From: Phalacrocorax aristotelis
Lineage: Eukaryota; Chordata; Aves; Suliformes; Phalacrocoracidae
Direction: 5' to 3'
NCBI RefSeq assembly: GCF_949628215.1
Contig: NC_134277.1
Span: 121,312,963-121,376,962, forward strand
Length of the DNA: 64,000 nucleotides
The position numbers were made by a program, and so were the translations under genes. Numbering within the stretch: the stretch's first letter is position 1; each line of letters opens with the position of its first letter. The notes beneath the pieces were generated by a model, which worked only from the letters and a program-made list of their open reading frames with translations, was not told where the DNA came from and made no database searches. This document shows positions 12,393-24,112 of this stretch, one piece after another.

Positions 12393-13586
12393 AGATGACA
12401 TCTTCTGTGGATGAAAAAAAATGGCAAGTGCTAGACCAAGTGCTCAGACTTCCCCCAGCTGGACCCCATTACCAGCACGCAGTTCTGCCTGCCATGGCCA
12501 GACCCTGTGGGCCTGTGTCCTGTCTGTGGTTACCCTCATCTCCCAGGTCGTCCCCCATTGTGCAGCCACCAGCCCTTGCTGTGCATTGATGCTATGCCAT
12601 GAGCTGACTATGCTCCTCCTCAGCTTTGAAGTACACATGGCACCAGGAGAGCCTGAGATTAGCTCTATGCCAGCCTGTGCTTCACCTGCCTTCCTTCTCA
12701 TGGACAGAAAAGAGCGTTCAATGGTTTTGTCTCAGCCTCAATAAATTAATCCCTTGGTTCAAAAGAGTGCTTTTTCAGTGATACAAAGAATATTTTTCAA
12801 GCAGCCAAGTGAGGAGTCTGCATGAGCATCCACATTTCTAAAGCACCGGTTAAATTAGATGTTAGGAGAGAAGGTAGGTTACCCACCAGATAGGCTTTTA
12901 CACTAACTATACGTTTCATAAATGCATGGGTGATGACAATTACCCCATTTTTTTCTGCTGCTTGGTTTCTTTAGTCCATCTTTCATAAAAGCACCTCCCA
13001 TTTTAAGTATCACAATAATTTGGAATAACTGGGTCCAAGTCTTACTCCCTCATTGTCCACAAAGCTAGAAAAAATATTTCTGTGCATTTTTGCATTTTGC
13101 TTTTTCTAAACACTGGTGTCTTTCCTTGCTCTGTTTAAACTGTGTAGCAGCTCACTTCTGGCCGTTGCTCTCCCCCACCCCATCCCGCCCCTCCCTGTGT
13201 TATTTCAAGGTTGTCACGATGACAAAAGCCACTTAAGGATGGCAGCTAATAACACATCTGCTTTCCCCTAGTGAGTGCGAGGGGAGGCTTGCAAGGCAGC
13301 AGTGAGATGTGGATTGGTAATAGTATGCATTATCTTTTGAGTCCAGGTCACTGCTTCACCTCTGATCCTTGTCAAAAGTGACCATAAGTTGTTATCTGGC
13401 TGTAAATCACTAACCTAGGAAAACGAGTAGATGCTTTTGCTTAAGTCCTGCTGACAACTATCTATACCACAATTAGCCAAAGTAGTGAAAATAGACGGGA
13501 GTGAGCTGCCTTCTCAGCCCATGATGGGGGGCCAGTGGGGCCAGTGGGGCCAGTGGCTGGGCAGACTCACTGGCTGCAGAGCTCAC
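12393..13586. other. Putative intron; small G-rich tandem repeat
   Basis: No gene or transposon recognised. About three and a half copies of a 9-base unit (ggggccagt) lie at roughly 13527-13557, directly left of the exon candidate at 13587. Confidence 0.35.
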
Positions 13587-13632
13587 CTCAGTCTCCAGCG
13601 CTGTCAGTTCCACAGGCATGAGCCACATTTTG
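13587..13632 (-). CDS. Internal or first coding exon, probable
   Basis: Strong acceptor ctgctatttttatttatag (AG at 13634-13633) and strong donor gagactgag|gtgagctc (GT at 13586-13585). Only one of three frames is open: KMWLMPVELTALETE, ending on a codon boundary. It needs two bases carried in from the previous exon. Because the sequence is aaaATGtgg, with A at -3, it could also hold the start codon if transcription begins at the CpG-rich block near 18.8-19.1 kb. Next downstream is the phase-compatible exon at 7405-7444. Confidence 0.4.
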
Positions 13633-15610
13633 CTATAAATAAAAATAGCAGTAAAGCAAGGTGAATTCGCACAGGGTTTAGCTTTCCTGTTTTCTGGAGT
13701 GCTCCTAATAAGAGAAATCGGTGCCCATTTAGTAGAGTATACTTTAAGTAAGGGTGGTCTAAAGAAAGGAAATTTTAGGATAAAACACAGTGATTTTTAG
13801 GTGCCTTGGAGTCACAGCATAAAGTGATGGTTCACTGTTTGCCTGCAGTGCCAACAACCCTGGGGTTTGTACTGATTTTGGCTGCTTTGTGATCTGTCTG
13901 CACATATGTCATGCCAAAAATGCCAGCCAGCTGTGTTACATTTGCAATATAAACTACTATATATTTCATTTTTCACTTTGCCTCTGTATCTTGAGATAAG
14001 GCACAGGTAAGATTTAAGTCAGCAGGAGTTTTACTAACTGGTCCTGTTAATCAGTGGAATGTGTAATGCTATAGGTGGTCAACATTGTCCATTTTCACTA
14101 AATATAATTATCAATATCTTTCTCGATTTCAGGTTATCACAATTGCCGTAATATGCATACAGATCACTGTATTTGTTTAAAGTCTTTATGGATGTCAAAA
14201 CGTAACCAGAACTTAATCTCAGTAAAAGGGCATACTGAAGACCTCCATTTGTGGTGATTAAATTATACATTAACCCAAGAGAACAGAAGGTCTGACATCA
14301 CTACCAGGTAGTTAATGATTATGCTTCCTATTGTCTCCTAATATTATCTTGAAAATGGCAATGTCAGGAGGCCTAGAAATCCCTCAGAGCACCTTATGCT
14401 TGCTTTATTTTCAAGCATCCAATTGTAGTATATGATCAGAGAGAGACACAGAAATATGAATTAGTTAAATTATCTGTTAGATGTAAAAAATTAGGTTGAA
14501 AATGTGCATTTTGTAAGTCAGTTCTCAGTCAGGCAAATCTCCAAATGCTTCTAGGGTGAGTATTTGCTGGAAAAAGTTATTTCAGAGCAAAGCAACAGCA
14601 AGCGGACCAAAATATCCCACAGATAGAAGAAAGATATTTATTTATTTCAGGAAGGTACCCTACGGGCTTTGGTAGGAAGAGCAGAGGGACAGCCGCTCAG
14701 GCTTCCCTCTGGTCCCTGTCCCAATGGGGGCCGCAGCAGATGCTCTGAGAGGGACACCAGCAAGGGGCAGACACAGTGGGAGCCCTTCTCCTCCCTTAGT
14801 GACCAGCAAACTGAGGTCTCCAGAAAAAAAGCATCTCTAGTCAGCCTATATGTGGATGTTATTCAGTCTTACTGGTGCTACAGGAAAAGGTGTTACTTTT
14901 TTGTTGCCCAAACCTGATTTGGTGTAATGACTGTTCTCGTTCAGGCACTGGCCGTCTGCGTGTGCCTGCCCATGCCATAGCCCAGCTCCTTGGGGCTTTA
15001 TCCCAGCAAAAGTCTTAAGCGCAAGCTTCTCTGGTCACAGTAATGGCAAGTAAATGCTGAGGGCCTGAAAACTTGGGTCTTAAAGCATTGCCCACCAGCC
15101 AAACCATTTACAGGGAAACTGGGAGAATTGTGTGTTTCCCACCTGGGTAAAGCTATTTGTAAGAATGAGCAGAAATGGAGTTTTGAGGGTTTTATGGCCT
15201 GAGAATTTTGCACTTGGGAATCAACCTGTCTATCTAAATCAGGGTAGATGTTTATCTCATAACTACAATACATATTATTTTTTGTAAGACACTCTTGCGG
15301 GGCAGGGATGGCGGTGGTAGCTGCTGGGTGCCCTGGCTGCAGCAAGGCCCTGCTGGGCTGTGGGAGTGCGGCAGGAGCCCACCTCGCCCTGGGAGGATGC
15401 CTACAGTGTGAAATAAAGGCAGCAGAGAGTCTGGGGGTACAGGGCTTGGAGCATCCAAAATGCAGTGCAGTGGGGCCAGGCAGTCACGGGCATGGCAGAA
15501 GCACGGAGGAGGCAGGGGAAACAGTGTCAGAGCAAGTGTTCCTTTGGGACCCAGCTGCTTCCCCTCCTCCTCACCCAGCTGAATTTACAAATGACATGGG
15601 AATGAGGATA
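13633..15610. other. Putative intron, no recognised elements
   Basis: AT-rich to 14.6 kb, then mixed composition. Short open frames around 14.7-15.6 kb have no family resemblance or splice support. No transposon remnant seen until the CR1 starting near 15611. Confidence 0.35.
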
Positions 15611-15935
15611 ATCATAGAATCATAGAATTACTAAGGTTGGAAAAGACCTCTAGGATCATGAAGTCCAACCATCAACCCAACACTACCCTGCCTCCTAAAC
15701 CATGCCCTGAAGTGCTGCGTCTACACATCTTTTAAACATCTCCAGGGATGGTGACTCCACCACCCCTCTGGGCAGCCTGTTCCAGTGCCTGACCACTCTT
15801 TCAGTAAAGAAATTTTTCCTAACATCCAGTCTAAACCTCCCCTGATGCAGCTTGAGGCCACTTCCTCTCATTCTATTGCTAGTGACCTGGGAGAAGAGAC
15901 CAACACCCACCTCCCCTCAGCCTCCTCAAGACTAA
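15611..15935 (-). mobile_element. CR1 LINE, 3' fragment
   Basis: Begins with atcatagaatcatagaat (reverse complement of the CR1 tail), then aaggttggaaaagacctct, tggtgactccaccacccc and ttgaggccacttcctctc. The match dissolves after 'ctcagcctcctcaagact' near 15935. A frame on the minus strand (15695-15910) still reads [19 protein letters not shown], the ORF2 C-terminus. Confidence 0.9.
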
Positions 15936-18680
15936 CGGGGAGCTGCAAACTCTGCCCAGCCTCAAATGCCTCCTCTTCAGCCTGAGCAGCCTGCCCTAAT
16001 TCCCCGTGCGCCCTGTCCCACCTGTACCCACTGCCTCGCACACAGGCATGCATGAGCGATATGACATTGCATATATCTTACATAGCAATACCTATTTTAT
16101 ATCTGCATGCAAAATTAGTTATGCCAGTTCACAAGTAGGTGCACTTGCTCCAAAATAAGAGTGTCTACTCAGGAAATTAATTGAAGGAAGTTAATTGAGG
16201 ATAACTCCCAGTGCAGCGAAGCCCTTAGCATAGAAGCGGGAATGAAGCTAACTGCTGTGCTACTGCTGCTGGGTCCTTTGCGGAGAGCATGTGAGAATTT
16301 GTCCTTGGGCTCCCAGGGAAGAGAAGACACCAGCACATCACCATGGCACATCTTTGGCTCGGCTACTTCTACAGAATTTAAGCTGTTGTTTAATCAAGGT
16401 GCTTAAAAAAATTGATGTAGTTTGATAAAGTGATGATTAATCTTCATTATACTCCTCTGTGATCATCACAGCGAAGAGCTGCACTTGTGTGTCTGCTTAT
16501 CATCTCCTGCAAATTTTACTGGTAAAGAAAGCCTTGATTGGGGATTAGATTTTGTCATCAAATCCCATTTTTGCTCACAGGCAGCAAAAAGGAAGGACTT
16601 GCTTTTGAGGGAAAAGGGAAGTAAAAAGAAAGCACAATTGCTGGGCAGTTATCTCTGACATTCATATAATGTAGTGCATGTCCTTAAGTGACATTTATGC
16701 GAGAGAAAAAGAAAGGTGTCAACTGAAAAAGGTTACAGGAGTTCTTCAGGCATGAAGTCATCTCCAAGCAGCAGAGTCGCTGCAGTTTATAAACAGGTTC
16801 TGCTTTCACCCATTTGTGCTCCTGGGCTTAGGGCGCCATTTAACCCATTTGCTTGCTGACACTTCTTTAATACCCAGCTTTGATTTTCCTTTCTAACAAT
16901 AGCATTAAACCAGGAAAATAGGCCAACTGCTGGGTGTAGGAAAGATGTTTGCAGCCACTGCCTTTGCCATCCTGTCTTCCATGGAGAAGGGCACTGCACT
17001 GAGGAGGTGGGTATTGGCGCGGGGAACTTTGTCTCCTGTTTGCTGGGAAAGTGTGGCTGCTGCTCATGAGGGGACTCGTTCTCTCCTCCCTAGGCATGAC
17101 TTTCTGTGGAACTCTGAAGTCAGACAGATGGACACAGGGTGCAGGTGCACCCTGCAGGGTGAGGACCACCACATGAACTCTGTTCCAGTTTTAACTCCAT
17201 GAAGAAAATCCAAAGCCTTCTGTCAAATAACCATTACATCATCTCATTCAGTAGCAGTCACTGTTTATCTCTGGTTTCTATGCACTCAGGGCATGTCTTC
17301 ATGTTCCTTTTATTTCTATATTTCTACGGGCATGGCACCCATGATGTTATTTCCATTCAGCTCAGAGCACATCATCCTGCAAAAAGCTGTGCAGTAATCC
17401 TCACAGTCCCTAAGTCTGGGCGGGGTTTCTGGGCACGGTTTCTGAAGATGGAAGTCCAGATACAGAAACATAACCAATGAGCTGTGGAAGAACTGACATT
17501 ATACTGATAGGAAATTGCGGCAGAGAGGTGGAGGCCTCTTTGTTCCCCTACCCTTGCAGTGCTGTCTAACTTGCCTGAGGTGGCCTGGCGCATCAGGTGG
17601 TCCTACTTCATGGCTTGCTGTGGAAAACATCTATTTTTAGAGAATGCAATACTCCTGAGCAAGGGTGGCCACATAGCAGTGCTGGAGCTGCTCCTGCAGT
17701 TTCTGGGTGTTGGCATGTACTTGCCAAGCGCACAAAAGGTCTAGGAGCGGAGCTGCTGCCTCTCTGGACTCCTAGTCATACTCTGCCCTGTAATACTTGC
17801 AGATGAAATTGTCTCTGTCACAAGATATAAAAGATGCATAATAACACTAGCATCTTCCAACATATTGAACTGATTATGAATCTGAAAGAAATGGTAACCA
17901 TGTAAACACAGACTGGATGCTTTTACATGGCACATAGGCAACGCAGAGACAACTTACTCCCCAGGGCAGGTAACAATGAAATGCAGTTGTTATGGTCACA
18001 CGAGGTAATCTACATTCAAACAATCTTTAGCATCATTTACAATATTGCTTTGCAGTGTGTGATGAGACATCACTTGACCAGAGTGACCACCGTCCCGCCT
18101 GCACGTGTAGGAGCATTGCCCGCCGTAACAGCTTCTCTTTCAGAGATAGTGCCTTCTGTGCAATTTTGGTTTAGTTAGAATCTAGAACAAGAAAAGCTTT
18201 ATATCTCTCACATCTGAAAGGAAAATAATATACTGTACGTTGTGTACAGCTGTGTTTAACGGGAGTTGTACAACATAGCATTCGCTACTGCAGGCAGCAG
18301 CATGGGTATTTGTTGCTGTATTGCTATTTGAACCCAGCTGTCCTCACTTTTTTATTGAAAAAATCTTATTTATTTTCTCTTGCAGGTACCGTTTTTCCAT
18401 GATCTTTCAAATGCATTCCTATTTCTCTTTTTGTCTTTCACTCCTGAATTGAGTGCATTACCTTCGGCTTGCTGCAGCTGAAGATGCGGAACACTTCTCC
18501 TTCGCAAGCTCTGGACAGCCTACTCCTCTCGTCCTTAATTCCAGAAGGTCTTCTTTTTTTAAAAAAAGGAAACACCCAGGTTCCAGAGAAATTCTTTGTG
18601 AAGCTCGGGATGTTGAGTAATGGTGGCAGGACTGACTCACAGGTGCAAAAATGTGGAGCCATTGAAGAACTGCTTAGAAG
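15936..18680. other. Putative intron or intergenic sequence, nothing recognised
   Basis: No repeat family or gene identified. A good plus-strand acceptor motif (ttattttctcttgcag) ends at 18385 and a GTAAGT donor on the minus strand lies near 17956; neither could be tied to an open, phase-compatible exon. Confidence 0.3.
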
Positions 18681-18799
18681 CCACTTGTGAGCCAGCCTTC
18701 AGCCCAACACTCCTCTGACCCTGCAGTTAAGAAAACATGGAGCTTTGCGAGACTGTGGAGAGGTTTAACAAAAGCTCCGGGGCTTGTGCAGATACCTGC

Positions 18800-19135
18800 T
18801 CCCTCTCCTGGTAAAAAGGGCAAAGGACGGGCGGAGGGAACCCCTCCCCCCCAGCCCCCCCGCTCCTCCCGCCACCGCCGCCGCCCGGCAGAGCCTGAGG
18901 GGGACCGTGGGGCGGGGAAGGGCGGGGGCGGCTTCTGCTCTCCTTCCTTCCCCTCCGAGGCTCCGTGGTGAGCGATGAAGGTGACAGAAGCGGAGATGAG
19001 CGGACTCGGCTTAAGAATCTCTCGGGTACCTCCGCAAAGCTGCGGCGCTGAGCGGCGGGCGGCGGCGGGAGCATCCCGGGCGTGGGGGAGATGGCACCGC
19101 GGGGGGGGGGCGGTTGTGCCGCTGCTGTGAGGCCA
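18800..19135. promoter_or_regulatory. CpG-rich block, candidate promoter
   Basis: A sharp rise in GC and CpG against AT-leaning flanks: gccaccgccgccgcccgg, gtggggcggggaagggcg (GC boxes), gagcggcgggcggcggcg. On the minus strand a usable donor, gggagcag|gtatctgc, ends at 18796. A first exon from here could be spliced to 13587-13632, where an ATG with A at -3 lies near the exon start; the minus-strand frame matching that exon has no ATG of its own here. On the plus strand a donor tccgtg|gtgagc lies at 18967/18968. Open frames in the block are long only because the sequence is GC-rich. Confidence 0.5.
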
Positions 19136-20230
19136 CACGGAGGTGGTGGGACCAGTATCTGGGACGATCTCAGTGGTCTGATAAAGGAGATGACTCACAG
19201 TTAGCAGCGGAATTGTATTTCACCCTTAATGTGCCTAGATGGGTTTGCAGCTGGTTCCTCTCTCTTTATAAAGCCTTCTCCTTACAGGACGTTTGGAGGC
19301 TTGTGAGTTTGGGACCGCTGGCCAGCCTAGGTGTCCACAGATGGGCGCTCAGGTGTCTCAGGAGATGACTGAATTAATACAACTGTCCTACATGCGATAA
19401 GCTTATGCTCACTGAGAGAAAAATTCCATATATATGTAACCATCACAAGTGTAACATTCACAGTCATTTCTAGAACACCCGCTGCTTTAGTATCTGAATT
19501 TGAGGGGGGAAACTAGCAACCAGACAATGATTTATTACCACAAACACGCTAAGGATAATTTAGATAAATTCCAAAAATTAATCAAAGCTGGGAAGACAAA
19601 AGTAACTGCAGGAACAACAAGGAAATGCTCAGTACTATAGCTGTAATGCTGGGATGGATACGAATATTCAAGTTAAATGAAAGAGAAACAATACACTAAA
19701 AGTAATAATTAAAACCAAACACTAAAAGGATGTATTTGGAGGAAGATACACTTGGCTGTATAAAACTTCTGGTCCACACCACAGCTGTCTTCAGGAGATT
19801 TTGTGGGGTATAAGTGGGCCCCTGTGCTCCTTAGGCATGCTCACACCCTTGTGCACCTAATGGGTATCGCAGGTGTAACATTACCTTCTCCACACCTGGG
19901 CAGAACATCTGTCTGGAAGTCTGTGTGTGCCATGTCTTCACTGGCTGCCTAACTCCTGGTCTGAGCTTCCTTGGAGATATACAAATGAAAGAGATCTCAG
20001 GCACTGCACTTTTAATATAAAATTGGGAAACACCACTCAAAGATGATTCTTTTTAATGAATTTCAGTACAGCAGGTTGATTTCTGTCTTGGTTGTAATGT
20101 GCTAAAGATTATATGACTGACTGGGTACCCTACCAGTGTGTCAAAATATGTTATCATGGTAAGAAATAGAAAACAGGTTCTTGCTGAGACCTATGTTCAG
20201 CAGTCTAGCTGCATTTGGAAAAGTACTTAC
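19136..20230. other. Non-coding interval, nothing recognised
   Basis: Between the CpG-rich block and the exon candidate at 20231-20279. No repeat or RNA gene seen; an AT-rich stretch occupies 19.4-19.75 kb. Confidence 0.35.
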
Positions 20231-20279
20231 TTAAATGTTTCTTTTAAATTATATTTATGTCCTACTGATTTAAGTGGGA
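20231..20279 (-). CDS. Internal coding exon, possible
   Basis: Strong acceptor catttgggttttatttcag (AG at 20281-20280) and consensus donor catttaa|gtaagtactt (GT at 20230-20229). The open frame reads PLKSVGHKYNLKETF, takes one base from upstream and carries two bases into the exon at 13587-13632, giving an Asn codon. Both splice sites are good and the phase fits, but the stretch is AT-rich and short, so conservation is needed to confirm it. If the gene starts at the 18.8 kb CpG block this exon would lie upstream of that start. Confidence 0.33.
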
Positions 20280-20547
20280 CTGAAATAAAACCCAAATGCT
20301 TCACTTAGCTGAGAATTCAGGCTCAGTCTCATAAGCATCCCCCATCACTACTGAATTCAGTGGAAGCTGAAGTAACTTGACATCCAGTAGGAAAAAAATA
20401 GGATTTTACAAGGTAAATCTTAATCAAAAAAATTATGTATCTTTTCTGACGTAAGTGAAAGAGAGAAGCACAAGGCCATACTATGTTTAGTTGAACAAAA
20501 GACCAGCATATGGAACACACTAGTTATATTAGGAAACCCTCCAAATT

Positions 20548-20766
20548 TCATAGAATCATAGACTCATTAAGGTTGGAAAAGACCTCTAGGATCATCAACT
20601 CCAACTGCCAACCCAACACTACCCTGCCTCCTAAACCATGCCCTGAAGTGCCATGTCTACACGTCTTTTAAATACCTCCAGGGATGGTGACTCTACCACC
20701 TCTCTGAGCAGCCTGTTCCAGTGCCTGACCACTCTTTCAGTAAAGAAATTTTTCCTAACATCCAGT
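20548..20766 (-). mobile_element. CR1 LINE, 3' fragment
   Basis: Starts tcatagaatcatagactc, then aaggttggaaaagacctct, catccagggatggtgac-type wording in reverse orientation, and ends abruptly after tttcctaacatccagt at 20766. It is very close to the copy at 15611-15935, so both probably belong to one young subfamily. The solo LTR at 20810 starts 43 bases beyond its broken 5' end. Confidence 0.92.
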
Positions 20767-20809
20767 ATTAGGAAATACTAGATACCAATATATTTGGTAC
20801 ATCACTAAT

Positions 20810-21381
20810 TGTTGTGGTTTAGCCTCCCAGCTGCTCGCTCACTCCCCCCAGTGGGATGGAGGAGAGAATCGGAAGAGTAAAAGTGAGCAAACTCATGAGT
20901 TGAGATAAGGACAGTTCAATAGGTAAGGCAAAAGCCATGCACACAAGCAAAGCAAAACAAGGAATTCATTCACTACTTCCCGTGGGCAGGCAGGTGTTCA
21001 GCCATCTCCAGGAAAGCAGGGCTCCATCATGCATAATGGTGACTTGGGAAGACAAACACCATCACTCTGAACATCTCCCCTTTCCTTTTTGTTCCCCCAG
21101 CTTTACGTGCTGAGCATGACGCCATATGGCGTGGGACATCCCTTTGGCCAGCTGGGGTCAGCTGTCCCAGCTGTGTTCCCTCCCAGCTTCTTGTGCATTC
21201 CCAGCCGCTCACTGGTGGGGTGGGGGAGAAGCAGAAAAGGCCTTGGGTCTGTGTAAGCACTGCTCAGCAGTAACGAAAACATCTCTGTATTTTCAACACT
21301 GTTTTCAGCACAAATCCAAAACATAGCCCCATATTAGGTACTACGGAGAAAATTAACTCTACCCATGCCAAAACCAGCACA
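20810..21381 (-). mobile_element. Solo LTR of an avian endogenous retrovirus (ERVL-like)
   Basis: The 572-base element runs from tgttgtggtttagcc to ccaaaaccagcaca, so both ends are TG...CA. It is flanked by a perfect 5-base duplication, ctaat at 20805-20809 and 21382-21386. Read on the minus strand it matches the LTR wording I know from many birds: tgtgctggttttggc, ttttggatttgtgctgaaa, cagctgaccccagctggcc, tatggcgtcatgctcagca, with an eroded TATA region (cacgtaaagc) and poly(A) region (ctattgaactgtcc). No internal retroviral coding sequence lies next to it, so it is a recombined solo LTR. A 5-base duplication fits class III (ERVL). Confidence 0.85.
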
Positions 21382-21386
21382 CTAAT

Positions 21387-24112
21387 ATACAATGTTATTT
21401 TAAGGTGCAATTCCTGGAGGCTGGTAGCTGATCTAAGTTAAAAGAGGAAAATTAATGAACAGAGCAAAGAAAGCACAAAAGTTGGTTTGGTATAATGTAT
21501 TTAGTAGTAGTTGCGTGTTACGCAGTACATACATTCAGAAACAATTCAGAAACAGTTATGTTTCTGAGAGCTAAGGGACTGGGAGTCCAACACTCCTATT
21601 CGTTCACTGGCTTAGCAGGCTGCGGACAGCTGTATAATGTGTGTTCGCCTTGCAGGTGACCTTCTTTCTGAATGGGGTTAACCATCATGCTTGTTCAGCC
21701 CTGGTCATTTCCTCCACAGAGCCTGGTTCTGCTGGATAGTTTTTGCACTCTGAGCTAATGTCTGGAAAGAACTCAGCTGAAACCACATTTTTTATTTTAC
21801 TGAAGGCATCAGGCTGGACAGGAACCATGACACCAGTGTTGGCCCTACAGCCATCCTGAGGCACTTACTTTCTATTTTGGACTGACCTGTTATGACTATG
21901 CCCGTGTCCTTCCCAGTTTGGAAAGGAGAATTCAATGTGACAAGACGTCAGGAAGATATTCTGAGTGTGATCCCAACGCTAAGCATTTCTATTGCCTGGA
22001 TTTTTATAATTATGGACCTCAGCTTTAGCTTATGTGCAAACAATACATTATGGAACTGAATAAATGATTGATTAGCGGAATATTAACTGCTCACCCCTAC
22101 AGATCACTAGGTAAAGGTAACAGAAAGGCAAGCAGCAAGGCTCTATTCAGTATTTTTCTATTTTTTTCCATTCTCATGCATGGAACTTATATGCCAGTTT
22201 ATACCTGGGGCACTGTTCCTGTCTCTCTATGAAAATAATTACAGAATCACCTGGACTGCGCATGCAAAGTCAGCTTGAGACCACAAAATGAGTCTATGTC
22301 ATGAGAAAGGGGAGCGAGGTTCCAGTGGTTGTGAGTTTATTGAAGATGAGCTGTCACCTACTCAGGCCTCTAGGACTGTAGATTTATACACCGTAAAACT
22401 ACCACTGAGACTGGCCATTAATGGCTAGCCTCATTTTGATAGTCAGATGAACTGGTGGAGATATAAAGAAGGGAGTGTCATGAGTTACATTTCACATGGT
22501 GCCTTCATCGGCAGAAAACCTTAGGACTGGCTCTCCTTTTGTGTATGAGCACTTCGGGCAGGATGAGCTTCCCTGCAGTCACCCAGGACACACCAGCCTA
22601 AAACCTGCCATGGGTCTGCTGAGCCGGAGGAGGAGGGTGACCAAAGGGGGCTTTAGCCCATACATTAGCATCACCTGATACAGTATATCTCCTCTGGAGT
22701 GGCATGAGGAAGATGCCACAGACCGTGACCATCACAGCTGTATCCAGCTGTATCCAGCTGTGACCATCCAACAAACCCCATGAAGATTAGGGCCACAGGG
22801 AAACACAAATCATTCAACAACCTGAGCCATGCATTCTCTGTGCACAGTTGCTGAGCACTTCATTTCCCAATGCTATCAGTCACAAAAACTGTCATCCTTA
22901 TTCAAAAAGCTGCTATCTATGGCTATATATAGGCTGTTCTGTGTGTGGTTCAACCCTGAGCTCTTCACACGCATTAATATCTCATTGTGTCACGCAGGGA
23001 AGTGTTAGCATTACCCACTGGTTAAAGGATGCAGCACACAAGTTAGGGCCACAGCCTTGCAAATGGTGATACACCTGCTTCACTGTCTTAGAAAAACAGT
23101 CTCACAAAATCAGTAGGACTTGCCATGGTTATATCCCTGAGTGCCGCCGCGCTTGCAGGACTGCAGCGTGTGCGCTTTGCCAGGAGAGGAGCCATCGTGC
23201 TGCCTGCAGGTAAAAACTGCGGTCGCCGGCAGAGAGGAACTGGATGATGCTCGGATGTGTTTTTGTGAATTAAGGTTACGTCCTGGTGATCCACCTCAAG
23301 CAGAGGGGGAAGAGAGGGAATGTTACTGAATGTGCATTCCCGGAGGCAAACAGAGTGCAAACTCATCTCGCCCTACAGAACACACATGCGTAGAGTGGCC
23401 CGGAAAGCACCAGACGCTGCTTGTTAAAAATTGGCATCTCCTCAACACAGCTACCAGTGATTTTTCCATAAAACACATTAAGATTCAGTATAAATGCCTT
23501 TATGGATTTCACACCACATTAAAAGGAGTGAGTGATTGACTACATTCCCAGTAGCTTATTTTTCATCCTTTGACAGCTGTTAACCAGACAGAAGCATTAT
23601 TAGTTCAATTTCTCATGCTGTAAAAATATTTGGATATCGGAATTTGGCCAAATTTTTCCTCCTTGTTTCTGGTTTCCTATCAGAGTTGGTTAGATTGCTT
23701 TGACAAATCTGAGTGTAACTAGCACAGCATCTTAACATGAATGCTGGTTTTAGAGCCAAGCCTCCAGGTTTGCTAAGCAGATTTGAAGCTCAAAGTCAAG
23801 AGACACAAGGTCTAATTACAGCATTCCTAAGTGAAGTTTCAGCATCATCATGGCTTGAATATGTTTTTGCTCTTCACAAAAATAAGAGCTGCTTGTGGGA
23901 TGCAGGTATCTGGTTCAAAGGTAGGATCTCCCTGCCACAGTGAATGGATGGTATATGAAAAATAGACATTGAATGTTAATGCTGAGTCAAATCTGTTTTT
24001 CCCTTGTGTAAACTACAAACAGGAGAATATTCTTCCTGTTCATCAGTCTTTTCAGTCTTTATTGTTAATTGCCTGAGAAAACTTCAGTGCTATCTGTGTG
24101 TATTCTGGAATT
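21387..24112. other. Non-coding interval, short tandem repeat only
   Basis: A 10-base unit (cagctgtatc) is repeated two to three times at 22736-22761. The minus-strand motif atgccactccag ... tatcag|gtgatg near 22660-22700 looks like a 19-base exon with good sites, but is too short to call. No gene or transposon otherwise. Confidence 0.3.

Noticed and set aside
18674..19198. 174-codon minus-strand frame over the CpG-rich block
   Set aside because: Same composition effect; it is Pro/Gly/Arg-rich without domain resemblance, and overlapping frames on both strands are equally open.
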